Origin: Acanthamoeba castellanii str. Neff
Taxonomy: Eukaryota > Discosea > Longamoebia > Acanthamoebidae
Assembly (NCBI RefSeq): GCF_000313135.1
Contig: NW_004457532.1
Span: 297,155 to 361,154 of the forward strand
Direction of reading: 5' to 3'
Length of the DNA stretch: 64,000 bases
The position numbers and the translations under genes are program-made. Each line of letters begins with the position of its first letter. Positions within the stretch are counted from its first letter, which is position 1. Shown in pieces: positions 26,964 to 38,511 of the stretch. The notes beneath the pieces were generated by a model. That model was not told the origin of the DNA. It worked only from the letters and a program-made list of their open reading frames with translations, and did not search any database.

Positions 26964-27675
26964 GGGCCTGGGTTATATACCTACCTCGGTAGAGGCTAGT
27001 CTCGGACGTACGTCGGTGTGGTGTTGCTGCGCGGTGCGTCCTTTAATGGTTGACTGTGCTGAAGCCAGAACAACACCCGCGGCGGAAGTCCTCCGCCGTA
27101 CGTCGGTGTGTGCTGCTTCGCATCGGTACCCAGACACCGACCTCCTGAATTTAATTCCGGTCAGACACCCGATCCCTTCTCGCATTCCCGTCGTGTGCAC
27201 ACCCAAGGTGCCCGGGATCCTGGTAGAAAAGGGTAATTTGAGGAGGTAGCGGCACCTTTTTTAAACAGCTGGCTGGGTCCGTGAGTGCTGACCGGGTTAA
27301 ACTGTTGATCTCCTTTCTTCTCCGAGCCAACACCAGGCCTGTAGATTGATGAAAGCTGACTTTCAATACTCGCCCATAAAAGGACTCGCATCAACCAGCT
27401 ACGAGGGAACTTAACCCGATTTGGGTGTATTTTGTCCTCAAAAAGGACGCACATCGCCCATAAAAGGACTCGCATCGACCGCAACGAGGGAACGTGAACC
27501 CGATTTGTGTGCATTCGTCGGGAAGGCGAGTTTTCGTCAGCCGCGACGAATGATTGAGAATGGGCACGATGGACAACCCGAACGACGACCCCCAATAACA
27601 CGCGCATCTCCAGCATTCGCACCAATACCCCAACACCCACACTGACCGCTCAACAGCTACCTACCTTCATCCACC
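26964..27675. promoter_or_regulatory. Long divergent intergenic region between RasGEF and LOV genes
   Basis: At 712 bases this is far longer than the other divergent intervals here (138-179 bases). It contains two copies of CGTACGTCGGTGTG (27007-27020 and 27097-27110) and tandem copies of a block containing CATAAAAGGA (27371-27510). No coding sequence is convincing on either strand. It is a good candidate for regulated transcription of one or both signalling genes. Confidence 0.45.
27371..27510 (+). repeat. Tandem repeats with TATA-like CATAAAAGGA upstream of the LOV gene
   Basis: The block beginning CGCCCATAAAAGGACTCGCA occurs at 27371 and again at 27455. Each copy is about 55 bases and is followed by matching CGAGGGAAC and AACCCGATTTG words. 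A third, weaker copy of the core (TCAAAAAGGACGCACATCG) lies between at about 27437-27455. The repeats end some 165 bases before the ATG at 27676. They could be duplicated promoter elements. Function is inferred only from position. Confidence 0.6.
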
Positions 27676-29974
27676 ATGGGTAACGAGAACTCGCATTCGC
27701 CCTGGAAGCAGCCAGCCCTGGCCGGTGAGTCTGCTTTCCCCAGCCAACCCCATCCGCTGTGAGGCGCCAAGAACTTACCCTGGTGGGCGATGGGGTGTGC
27801 ACCTTGTAGACATCGTCAGGTATGGCAGCAGCGCCAAGGGCCGGTACGACAACTGCCCACAGACCGTGCAGCAGGCCAAGCTGGCCTCCGAGCTATCGAA
27901 GAAAGCCATGCAGAAGGGTTCGTTGTCGCCGGCTCGTTCGCCAAGTCCTTAAAAGACCGAGGATTCAAAAATTAACGTGAAACCGCGCCTCTTCGTCAAC
28001 ACGCGCACAGTGCACAAGCGCATTGTGACCGAGTACCCGTACCTGAGTTCGGTTCAGGAGTCGATGGTGGTCTGCGATAACCGGCTGCAGGACTGTCCCA
28101 TCGTCTACGTCAACGACGAGTTCGAAAAGCTCACGTAAGTGTCCGATACACCACACCGCCTGGTCGTGCGAGAAAGAGGAATTGAGAACTAATTGTAGGT
28201 GTGTCCGTGGGCAGGCTGTACCCGAAGGAGGAGATCCTCGGCCGCAACTGCCGCTTCCTGCAGGGCAGGTACACCAACAAGGAGACGGTGAAGAAGATCC
28301 GCCACGCCGTCGACAACGGTCTTCCGCTGGACATCGAACTCTTCAACTATCGCAAAGATGGCACAGGTACAGACGTCAAACACCCCACACCCCCTCTTTG
28401 CATTGCGGAAACGTACCTAACACGAATGGGATGGGGATTCTCAGGCTTCTGGAACAATTTCCTGCTGTTGCCGGTGCACAAGTCCAAGGGCTCGAAGGTG
28501 GTGACGCACTTCATCGCCATCCAGAAGGATATCTCGGTCGTGAAGAAGGTATGCATACAACCGTCTGTTTGGGGGAGGGGTGCGAGAAAACCACTGGGTG
28601 CATGAGCAAAACTGAACACAGCCACCACAACCACGGTCACAACACAACAGGACACCAACGCACAGCAGTGGACCCCGCCCGAGTGCGCCATGTACGATGA
28701 GCAGTAGGGGATTTACACGGTGGTCACTTACTAACCTATTGGGTCCGGCAGATGGTTCGACTACCTGCACCAGAGCAAGTACGCGGACCTGATGGTCGAG
28801 AACGACATCGACGGCAAGACCCTGCTGAGCTTGAACGACGAGGACTTGGCCAACCTGGGCGTGGACGACGTAAGCAACCCTGTTACCATACACGTGTGTT
28901 AGCACACACTGTCTGACGTCCTCATGCTCATACCACACGCTTGTCTCGTGCAGGAAAAAGACAGAGACGTGCTGCTCAATCACTTGGGCAAGCTGCAAAA
29001 GGCCCCCGAGACGGCGTACCAGCTCATGGAGAAGTCGGCCGACACGAGGTACGCGACCAACGGCGAAGCCTCCTCCCGTAATTCTTCTTCTCACCGGTGG
29101 TGTTCCATCGGATCGACACAACAGCGGCCCGTACGACGGGATCGTGGAGGACGTGTGCCTGGCCGCCCCGCAGAACCAAAAGATCTGGCGCAAGGAGGGA
29201 CAGACGGACACCAAGATGGCCGTCAAGTGTTACTACAGGGACGAAATCGTTATCTTCCGAGGGGAGGCAATCCGATACGCACAGGTACGATCGCTTTCGC
29301 TGCGCCAGAGGCATGGTCTGTCGGCGCTGATTGCTGGGCCGTCGGCATGTGTGCGGTTACAGATAAACAAGCTCATCGAGAACACTTGGCACACTCCTAT
29401 GAAGCTCAAGCACATCAACACTGACGAGGAGAAGAAGTGGATCAGAAACGCGACAGATTGGAAGAAGGTAAGGACGATCGTGCGCATACGCACCCTTTCG
29501 CTCAGACACTTAGCAACCTATGTCCGTGTCCGTGCCTGGGTCCAGGCGGTCAAAGAGAGCAATGGCAACGTTCGAGTGCACCTCAGCAAGAGGATGAAGG
29601 ACATACCCGAGCACGCGACGAAGGGCTTCGATTGTCTGTCTGTGGTGGTTGTCCTTGCCGACTGGGACGGCGTCGTGCTGTTCGCCAACAAGGCCGTCAA
29701 GACCGCGCTGGGAAAGGACCGCGAAGTATTCCTGCACCGGCCGAGCGCTGATGTACGTCGGCCCGTGCCCTGCGCTCCTTCCTTCAACGTTGGTCTAATC
29801 TTTGCTTGTTGCATTCCTCGACAGCTCTTCCCCGGCATCGAGCTCAGTGTCTCAGGCGAGTGGAAGCAGCTCGAAGCCCTGGGCAAGAAGAAGAGGAAGA
29901 TCGCCCTGCGCTACACGGTCTCCATGTACGACGAGATGACGTACCTGATCCAGGCCGTTCCGCACAGCGAGTGA
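27676..29974 (+). CDS. LOV photoreceptor-type protein: LOV, SAM, PB1-like and PAS-like domains
   Basis: LOV domains bind flavin and form a photo-adduct with the Cys of NCRFLQ. Exon 1 (27676-27724) starts MGNENS, an N-myristoylation-type start. After an unknown segment, the LOV core runs from MVVCDNRLQDCPIVYVNDEF through LYPKEEILGRNCRFLQGRYT (exon 28215-28366; Cys codon 28249-28251) and LPLDIELFNYRKDGTGFWNN to VTHFIAIQKDISVVKK (ends 28548). A SAM domain follows (WFDYLHQSKYADLMVENDID, LLSLNDEDLANLGV). Next is a PB1-like region (MAVKCYYRDEIVIFRGEAIR, MKLKHINTDEEKKWI), then a PAS-like segment (VVVVLADWDGVVLFANKAV, RKIALRYTVSMYD), stopping at 29974. No kinase or DNA-binding output domain is seen, so output is probably through SAM/PB1 partners. 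Oddity: the frame entering the LOV exon meets TAA at 27950-27952, so the N-terminal join is unresolved. Confidence 0.75.
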
Positions 29975-30147
29975 GCCAGCCTCAGGCCCGAGTCTGGGAA
30001 GAAAGAGAGAGAGAGAGATATTCTCGCTAGAGAAGTATCAGTGTAGACTAGTTATATGACCGCCACCCACGCAACACGGGAAGAGAATAAATGAGTTGAA
30101 CAAATAGAGCAAACAAATACAAGGGGGGAGGGGAGGGGCGTCGGTCT

Positions 30148-33114
30148 CTAGCAGAGGTGGTTCATGAGCCACTCCCACAGGTTGGCGAGGTTGTACTCCT
30201 GGCCGGTGCACTCCAGGAAGGCCTTGGCGGTGGACGAGGTCATGGAGCAGAGGGAGTCCGACTTGCAGCCGCCGGTGCAGGGAGCTCTGCCCGCAGTCTG
30301 GGAGTAGTGGTGGAACCACCAGCGCTGGAAGTAGGAGTCCGTCGCGTTGAACCTGGCCGTCACCGCGGCCCACTGCGCCGGGGACAGAGAGCTCATTCCA
30401 TACTCGGAGATGGGATCGTACGCCTTGGTCCAGGTGGGGTATCCCTGCTTGTCTACGGGAAGAGCAAGGCAATGAGCGTCAGCGGACACGCGCAGGAGAA
30501 CAACAAGGCAAGACACACAGGAAGCGGGTACTGGTGAGCTCGAGGTCGGTGTAGTATTGCTGGTAGTTGAGGATGGTGCCATCGGTTCTGTTGTATTCGT
30601 AGATGCGGTACGACGGGTTCAAGTTTGTGTAGGTCGTCACCGAGGGAGCAACGTAGGCAACGCTGATGGGGTCCGACGCAGAGTTGTCCTCGCTGTAGGT
30701 CAGGTAGAACTGGTATGTCGTAAAAAGAGACGATGAGTAAGCGATGGCTTCAGCCAAGAGAGGACCAGGCTTGGTGTGTTGAGTGCATACGCTATCATCG
30801 TGCGTGTGTCCAAAGAGCTGCGTCTTGATGATGGGCGCATACTGGCGAATGAGACGTTCGTACTGGCTCGAGTACTTGTACAAGCAACCGACATCATCTG
30901 CGCACAGAAGCGATTGTGTGGTTAACCGAACGTTGCGCTTTCAGGGCAGGAGGACTGAGGAGGTCTGCGTACTGAAGGGAATGTGACCAATGATGAAGAC
31001 GATCTCATTGCTCGCCTTCGCCTTGGCGAGCACACCAGTGAGCCAGGCGAGTTGCTCCGTCGGATCCGTAGCATTCAGAATGAGCTGAAAAGAAGAGGAA
31101 CAAGCAGCAGTGGTCAGCTGCTGAGTCTGAGAGGGGTTCCATCGACACAGAGATGTGTTGCGCACATAAAAGTTGTTGATGTCGCAGTATTGGGTGTTCA
31201 GCGAGATCAGGCGCAGTCCTGGACGGATGAGTGTGGTGTAATATCCTCCATATCTGGAAAAAGGTGGCTAAGGTGGTAAGCAGCTTGTCCGCAACATGCT
31301 TCAGCGCTGCAAATTTGAGGGGGGTCTGTACTGCACGGTTTGCAGAGCGTCGGAAGGAAGCCAGTAAGACCACATCCTCGCAACGGGGTTCATCAACCAA
31401 CTGTTCTTGGGCGGCGTAGGGAACTGGCCAAACAAATAAAGGAAAGTTGGTTATGGGGAGGTGCATACAGACGGGCCCTTGCGCGATGACGCTTACCTGA
31501 TCGACCGGAAAGCTCTCGTGGTTGCCTACGACAGTAAAACAAACAATTAGCAAAGGCGGATAAGCCAATGTTGGAGGGAGGAGCGGGGAGGCACCGAGCG
31601 TCGGAAACACGGGGGTCTTGGGAAACGCGGCCTTGAGCTTGTCCACCAGGTACTGAGTGCTCGCGATTTGAGACTCCCTCGACTCCATCCAAATGTCGTG
31701 CGGGGGGTTGTCACTGCGAACCATGTGTTAACACGTACACACGGTGACAGGATGACGAAAAACATCTAACATGCAACGCACCCAGTCCAAAAGATGAAGT
31801 CGAGATCGGCCGAGTAATTGGTCGCGAGGTGGTTCAGCAGATTGTCCAGCATGATCTCCGGCATGTCGCACTTGTAGTTGCTAGCGGGAGTAAAGGGCGT
31901 TTGGTTGGTTCAATGGCATCGAAAATCGATCCAACGACCTCCCCGAGCCGATGTAGCCATACCCCCAAATGCCAGCGTCGCCTGGACCGTAGCTGGACAG
32001 GGAAAGCGTTGAGACCGGAGGTCAAGCGAGCAAGCAAGGTCAAGCGAGGGGGAAGGCGTACCGAGAGCGACAGCAGAGCGGGACGTCACAGTGTACGTTT
32101 GTTCCGGCCTTTTATCACACCCCACAGGGTTAGTAAACGTTCAGCAACCAACGAGTGTGTCGAGGGGTCCCACTTTGTACTGCGCATCGAAGTGCATGTC
32201 CGTCAGCTGAAGGAACCGACCAACGCCAGACGCGTCAACTTTGCCGGTCTGAGGTCCCTTGATCAAAGCCACCTGTTCATCCGAGTCCTCCGTCACCATT
32301 CCAGCGTAGCGCCAGTCCTTCTTAGCGTTGTGCACAACCTTGCTCCTCCTGCGCTCCTCCTGGACCGTAATGGGGCTACAAAGCGTCACCCGTCACCAAC
32401 TATTCTACTCCACACCACCCATAGCGCGCAGTGCTTTAAGAGATGTGTGTGGACGTACCTTGTGGTGGCCGCGCTCTCCGGGCACAAGAGGAAGTGCACG
32501 CACACTTCTTCGTTCGAGATGAAACGCGAGGTGAACACATCAACAACGATGGGGCCGAACTCACGCGCAACACCATCACACTGCACGGATCGCGGAGAGT
32601 AAGTGGGGCCGTCGACGTAGGTCAAAAGCAAGTGCATGTAGCCGCACCACTTCGGCAACTTGGATTTGAAACAGCACGCAGATGTCGGCTACCACTGCCT
32701 GTGAGGGAAGGGCTGTGAGTCAGATGCACGTCTCCAGAGGGTGAAAGGGGAGAGGATAGCGCACCTCAATGGCCTCAATCGTGCCGTTGTTTTCAAGGAT
32801 GTCATCAATCGTGTCCATGAAGTACTTGCACACTTCGCATTCGAGGAGGGGAGGCTATGTAGGGGAACGTATTAAAAATGTGGGATGAAATGGGAATCTG
32901 GAGTGCCACGTACCGCAGTAGCGTGCTGAGGCAGACCGAGGGCCTTCTTCATGTTTGCAAAAAGCTGCACTGCTCCCGGCCGAGCAAAAGGGTCCAGCCC
33001 TCCCTTACTCGATGAAGAGGGTTTTGCACCCACTAGCGCAAGCAAACAGGAAGCAAAAACGAGAGATAGGCATAAGACGAGACACGATCTCGTCGACCAC
33101 CTCCCTTGTGCCAT
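30148..33114 (-). CDS. Acid-sphingomyelinase-like metallophosphoesterase, secreted
   Basis: Acid sphingomyelinases and their relatives are secreted or lysosomal metal-dependent phosphodiesterases. The ATG at 33114 begins a signal peptide (LVLCLSLVFASCLLALVGA). A short saposin-B-like stretch follows (CEVCKYFMDTIDDILEN, about 32840). The metallophosphoesterase signatures appear in order across exons: FLQLTDMHFDAQYKVG (32200), NPPHDIWMESRESQIA (31700), FPTLGNHESFPVDQ (31610 and 31510), IVFIIGHIPFST (31010), and IKTQLFGHTHDDS (30820). The C-terminal region has repeated Cys and ends LANLWEWLMNHLC, with TAG at 30148-30150. The metal-binding residues I can see are present, so it is probably active. 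Sphingomyelin as substrate is family inference; SMPDL3-type enzymes with nucleotide substrates share these motifs. Confidence 0.85.
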
Positions 33115-33252
33115 CTTCTTCTTGGAGCACGAGCGCGATCTTTGGCAAATTAAGAGTAATGTTTCTTTTCATTTCTCATCTTTATTTTTTTCCTCGAATT
33201 CGACAAAAAGTCATAAATTGAAGCTTGCTGCGCTCAATGACTCTTTGGCAAG
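33115..33252. promoter_or_regulatory. Divergent promoter, sphingomyelinase-like / polymerase genes
   Basis: 138 bases between two opposite ATGs, with an AT-rich stretch (TTTATTTTTTTCCTCG at about 33180-33196) in the middle. Confidence 0.4.
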
Positions 33253-35671
33253 ATGGACGATGGAGAGGAAGGGCACAGTTTCACGTGGTGGCAACCCCCA
33301 CCCGACACGTCGCCGTATTTTGAGCACCGCAGAGACAAATTCTATGATTTTGAGCGCAACGTGTGCTGGCCCAAGAATGAAGGCGATTTTAAATTAGAAA
33401 CCAACCTCGCCCGGCTTGCAGCTGATCGTGTTAAGATGAATCAATGTGCGCCTTCCACCATCTCCTGCGGCACGACTTTTCTTTGTGAAGTTTTAATTCT
33501 GAACCAAGCACAGCACAAGCAGGAGGGGGCAGCCCTAAAAAAGAGGAACCACACGAAGACGAAGAGCCGAGCTCCCTGCCCGCAACGACGCCCCAGTCAT
33601 CAGGCCACCCCATCCTCTACGTAGAAGACGAGGAGAAGGAGGTCGTCGAGGTCGAGATCGGCGAGGAGGAGGAGATCCCGCTTGTGGCCAGGAGGGGCGT
33701 ACAGCCGGCCCCGCCACCAGCCGCCGCCGTCGCAGCGCCGTCGTCGTCACAAGTGGTCCCGTCCACTGCACCTTCTGTGCTGGGCAAGCGGAAGGAGCAC
33801 CCTCCCCTCGTCACGCCCGAGCCTTCACAGTCCCTTCCTCCGACTCCCGCTCCAGAAACCGGTACACGCTACACCACCTCGCACGTCACGCAGACTTGGC
33901 TGGCTTCATCAGGCCGTGCTGGCTGCTCATCATTCGTCTTCTTCTGTTCGTCCTTTGCTGTGCAGCGCCTCGGCCGGTGCATTTTACAACGACTCTGCAG
34001 CTGGCCACCACCACGGAGACAACCGAAGTCGAGTCCACGCCTGTACCGCCTGCAACCCCAAGGCAGGCGGAGGAGGCGCAGCGCCAGCGTTTACTTCGGG
34101 ACGTCGACTACACCACGCGGCATGGGGCGCCAGGTTAGCGCATACCACCCTCTTGAGGCAGCTGGCTCACACTCGAGCAACTCACACTCACCGTTTTTGT
34201 CTGGATGCTGGGCGGCGCGCAGAGGGTGCCATCAACCTGTGTGACCTCGGTACGGCTCGCTTCTACCAGGAAGCCGCCCAGCTATTGAAGTCCGGCAAGG
34301 CGGTAGCGTGGGCTCTCATGTTCATGGATGGATCCACCTCGTTCAGAGTGGCCAAAAAGAGCTCCCGAAAGGTGCTCTAGCCTTCGTTTCTCTCTCCTCT
34401 CCTCTCTCTCTCTCTCTCTCGTGTTGCCTGTGGCCAGCCAGCTCACCGCGCCCGCTCAACCCCAGACAAAACACGCCGAAGTGGCCGAAGAGGCCAGCGA
34501 GCCGCAGGACGAGGAAACGCCGCTCGGTATCGGCTTTGCGCTGGATGACAAGTTCTATTTCCTTCCCTTGCAGGAGAAGCAAGGCACACGTACGTCCATT
34601 CCTTCTCGAGTTTTTATTTATTTATTTATCATTTTTTAAAGAACACAAACGATGTCACTCTCCGCTACGCTCACACTCAAGTTCTTGGCCGCTCCAGGTG
34701 TCATGATGTCGCATCGATGGGGTTTTCTCAGCGAGTTCTTGGCACTCGGCTCGCCCAAGGTGGGACACAACACGCAGCAGATACTGCGCATCCTCTACTC
34801 TTTGCATCCTCCGCTGCAAGAGGGTACCTTGCCCGAGCCTCAACCTCTCATGGCAACCGCATGATTACAGGAGTGCTCACAGCGCAAGTACGCGAAATGG
34901 TCTCTCGGTTGCGTGTCGCGCGTGCAGTGGACTGTAAAAACTTCGTAGACACCAGAATCGGCGGCTGGGTCCTGCGACCAGCCAACAATCGGGCCGACCC
35001 GTTCACCTACGACGCTCTGCTGCAGCAGTACCTGGACGTCTTCGACAACGCCGGCGATGCGCAGGAGCCGAAATCCGTCTTCTCCCGCGACCTCAGCCTG
35101 CTGTTGCCTCTGGCCGAGAAGATCCTCGGTACCTACTTGACACACGATCGCACAATGCGCAACTTTCTATGTGTGCGTGGGTGGCTCTACCGCGATCGTT
35201 GCTAACGACGAACGAGACCAGGCCTGATCACGGAACAAGGGATGCTGGATGTGTTCGAGGGCCAGGAGTCGCACCTGCCGCCGATACTGGCCGCCATGGA
35301 GAACGCCGGCATTTCGGTCGACCTGGACAAACTGACCGCCTACCGAGCCGAGCTTCAGCAGCGCATCGCCCTCCTGGAACAGAGGTGCCCCCCTGCCTTG
35401 TTTGGCGCAGCACGTTTGTAGTTGTGGGCCTTAGCGTTCCTCGCGACAGGGCCGAGGAATGGGCCGGCAAGAAATTCCTGCTGTCATCGCCAAAGCAGGT
35501 GGCCGACGTGCTCTACAACCAGCTGAAACTCGCTCCGCCCTCCACGCCGGGTCAGGGCAAGGGCGTCTCCCAGTCCCCGAAGAAGGTACGCACCACATCA
35601 AAGCTGAGAGTTCGGTTCCATGGTGCCGGATGGATTTGCTCACGGTCACACACACGACACACACAACACAC

Positions 35672-35704
<33 letters not shown>

Positions 35705-38414
35705 CACACTGCCCATCTGCCCGAGCAGCACCCAACTACATCCGAGGAAGCCCTCTTGGCCCTCCAGGAGAAGCACGCACTGCCCGGCATCATTCTCGAG
35801 CATCGGCACCTTAACAAGCTGCTTCGGTCCTACATCGACCCTTTCGTCGTCCACGCCAACAAGCGAAATGGTACCGGCTGCACGTACTCCCAGCCCAATG
35901 CGGCGAAGGCTGACCCGCGCGTGTATTCAATCGCGGCCTGCAGAAACGGCGAGCGGCATTCCTCGGGTCTGTGGTCGATGGGAGCAAGTGACGGCGACAG
36001 GCCGGCTTGCTTCGCACGACCCCAACCTGCAAAACCTGCCGCGACCCGAGTCCCTTGAGTTCTTCCTCGACGGTACTATGGGCCTCGCTAGAGTTCGGGC
36101 ACCTTGCGTTGCGCCAATAACTAACGAATTTTTATTGTGTCGCACACCACACACCACAGGCGTGGAGTGCATCATTCCCCTAAACCTGCGTGACAGCTTC
36201 GTGGCGCAACCGGGCATGGTGTTCGTGTCGGCGGACTACTCCCAGCTTGAGATGCGGCTGCTGGCGCACATCAGCCAGGAGGCGGCTCTGCTCCAGTTCT
36301 TCAGCGACGGCCACGACTTCTTCAAGCTCGTCGGCAGGTACCATTCCCCGCCCCTCTTCCCCCCTCCTCCTTGGTGACAACTCACCACCGCCGCGGCGGC
36401 CCGGCAGTCGCCTGTGGGGCAAGCCCAGCGCCCAGGTCAACGAAAAAGAGAGGGAGTTGGCCAAGCGCGTGTGCTACGGGGTCATGTACGGCGCAGGTAA
36501 AGCCTTGCCATCCACCCTCGCTTGCTCGCTCGCTCCCGATCCCTCTGACCCCACCTGGTGACCTGTTCCCTGCGCAGGTGCTGCGTCGCTGGCCACGGAT
36601 CTCAAGGTCTCACCGGCCAAGGCCAGGGTCTTCGTGGAGCGGTTCCTGGCCCAGTTCCCGGCCGTCAACCGATGGATCAGCGACACCAAGAGGCAGGCCC
36701 ACAAGTACTGACTACCCCGCCCTAGACTAGTGATGTCTCCAGAGATTGCCCCCTCCCACTCGACGTGTTCTGCGCGCGCGCTGACATGTCCCCGCGCCAT
36801 GCCAGCGAGGGGTACGTGCGCACGCTCTTCGGCCGGCGGAGGCTACTACCGGACATCCACTCCACTTCCAAGGAGATATGCGCTGCCGCTGAGCGACAGG
36901 TGCCCAGTGCCCTCGCCCTTTTGCTACGCACTTGCTCTCGGGCGAATGCTAACGGCAACTGGCCTCGGGGCGGTGTGCGCATATACAGGCCGTGAATACG
37001 ATCATACAGGGGACGGCCAGTGACCTCGTCAAGCAGGCGATGCTCGCCGTCGATGTCCATCTCCGAGCCCAGAAGATGAAGTCTCGACTCGTCCTCCAGG
37101 TGCACGACGAGCTCATCTACGAGGTGCACACCTTATCTCCTTCGCTCTTCTTCGTGCTTCGTTCTTTGTTCCTTCACGGCTAAGGACTATGCTACGGACC
37201 CCAGACCCCCGTCGACGAAATCGAGGCAATGGCGGTCCTGGTGCAGCGGTGTATGGAGGAGGCTGCTAAGCTGGACCTTCCGCTGCCGGTCTCGGTCCAG
37301 GTCGGCGAGCGCATCGGATCGCTGCATCCCTACCCTCCCGGCGGCGCCGAACCGGTGCGTCCAACCGCCTTCCCCCCCCCGCACTCGTGTGTGCGTTTGT
37401 CTGCCGATCTCTGCGCACGTGCAAAGCCATGCCGTGCGCATTAGGTGCAGACATAGAGCAACAAACGTCAAAATTTTCTCCACACGCCCCGGTCGGGTGG
37501 CCTACAGCCATGGCCCCCGGCTGTGCTAGCGTCGGAGCACACCACTACCACCACCCCGGGCCACTAGTAGCGGCACAGCATGCTGACAGTGGTCGATCCC
37601 GCAGACGACGAGCACGCAGAAAGTGCCGACGACGGCGGAAAGCGACGCAGGCGTGACGGAGGCGAGCGACGCACCGCTTCCTAGCGACCGCGAGGAGATG
37701 GCTCCGGCGCCGGCTCCAGCCCCGCGGGAGTTGAAGATTCCGGTGTCGGCCTCCCAGCCAGCACCCCTTCGAAGCCCTACGCCGGTGCACAACGTCCGCC
37801 CAGCTGCCCCGATGCGCGCACCAGAAGTCTCAGGCTCAGCCCCGGTAATGCGACCGCCGGCGTCCCAACCACCACTCCCCGGCTCCGCACCGTCTACCGT
37901 ATCGAACCCGCCGCCCCGCTTCGGCAGCGGCTCTTCGCAGCCCGCGGCGCCCACCGCGTCTGCTCCCGCGCCTCCGCCCGCGCGTTCGGGCATGCCGCCG
38001 GCCTCGTCTGCCCCGCCTCGCGGACCGCCGATGATGACCTACTCCGCCTCGCCGGCCACGGCCCCGCCGCGCCCGGCTGCCCTTACCCCCGCCTCGCCGG
38101 CGTCGTCGGCCTCGCCCCACCTGCTGACCCCGCTGCTGACCGCTGCAGTCAAGCGGGAGGACGAGGAGTCGTCGCTCAACGAGGACTCGTTCTCGATGGA
38201 GGAGCCGCCGGTCGAGGAAGAGGAGGAGGAGGGCGGCGACTACCTGGGCGTCACCGGCCAGGTGCTCGAGGCCGGCGATGTCGAGTACCCGCACGACGAT
38301 GTCGTGAGCCAGGGGCCGGACGAGGTGCCCGACGAGGACTTCTCCATGCCCGAGGAGGACGTCGAGCTCGACGGCATGGACCACGACCTATACGCGGACC
38401 ACACCCTCTCGTGA
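33253..38414 (+). CDS. Family A DNA polymerase, POLN/POLQ type, with proline-rich C-terminal extension
   Basis: Family A polymerases of the nu/theta type act in translesion synthesis and break repair. From ATG 33253 a variable N-terminus (acidic and Pro-rich linkers) leads into a degenerate 3'-5' exonuclease-like region (INLCDLGTARFYQEAAQLL, VAWALMFMDGST, FVDTRIGGWVLRP) that lacks the acidic catalytic residues. The polymerase domain follows: VDLDKLTAYRAELQQRI; KFLLSSPKQVADVLYNQLKL; TATGRLASHDPNLQNLPR; motif A VSADYSQLEMRLLAHIS (about 36226); motif B KRVCYGVMYGAGAA (about 36466, spliced); and motif C LVLQVHDELIYEV (about 37090). No helicase domain precedes it, so it resembles POLN more than full POLQ. 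After IGSLHPYPPGGAEP a splice adds about 270 Ala/Pro/Ser-rich residues ending in an acidic tail (LEAGDVEYPHDDV...DHTLS). At least fifteen introns. Confidence 0.8.
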
Positions 38415-38511
38415 ACCCCGGTTGTAAAGAACGAAACGAAACAAAATGAAACGAAATAGAACGAAGAATGGAGAATCTTGAACAAGACGAGAAGGAGGTG
38501 GGTGTCGTCGC

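Noticed and set aside
28347..29226. Minus-strand frames of 114-261 codons opposite the LOV gene
   Set aside because: They are shadows of the LOV/SAM exons and cross its splice sites.
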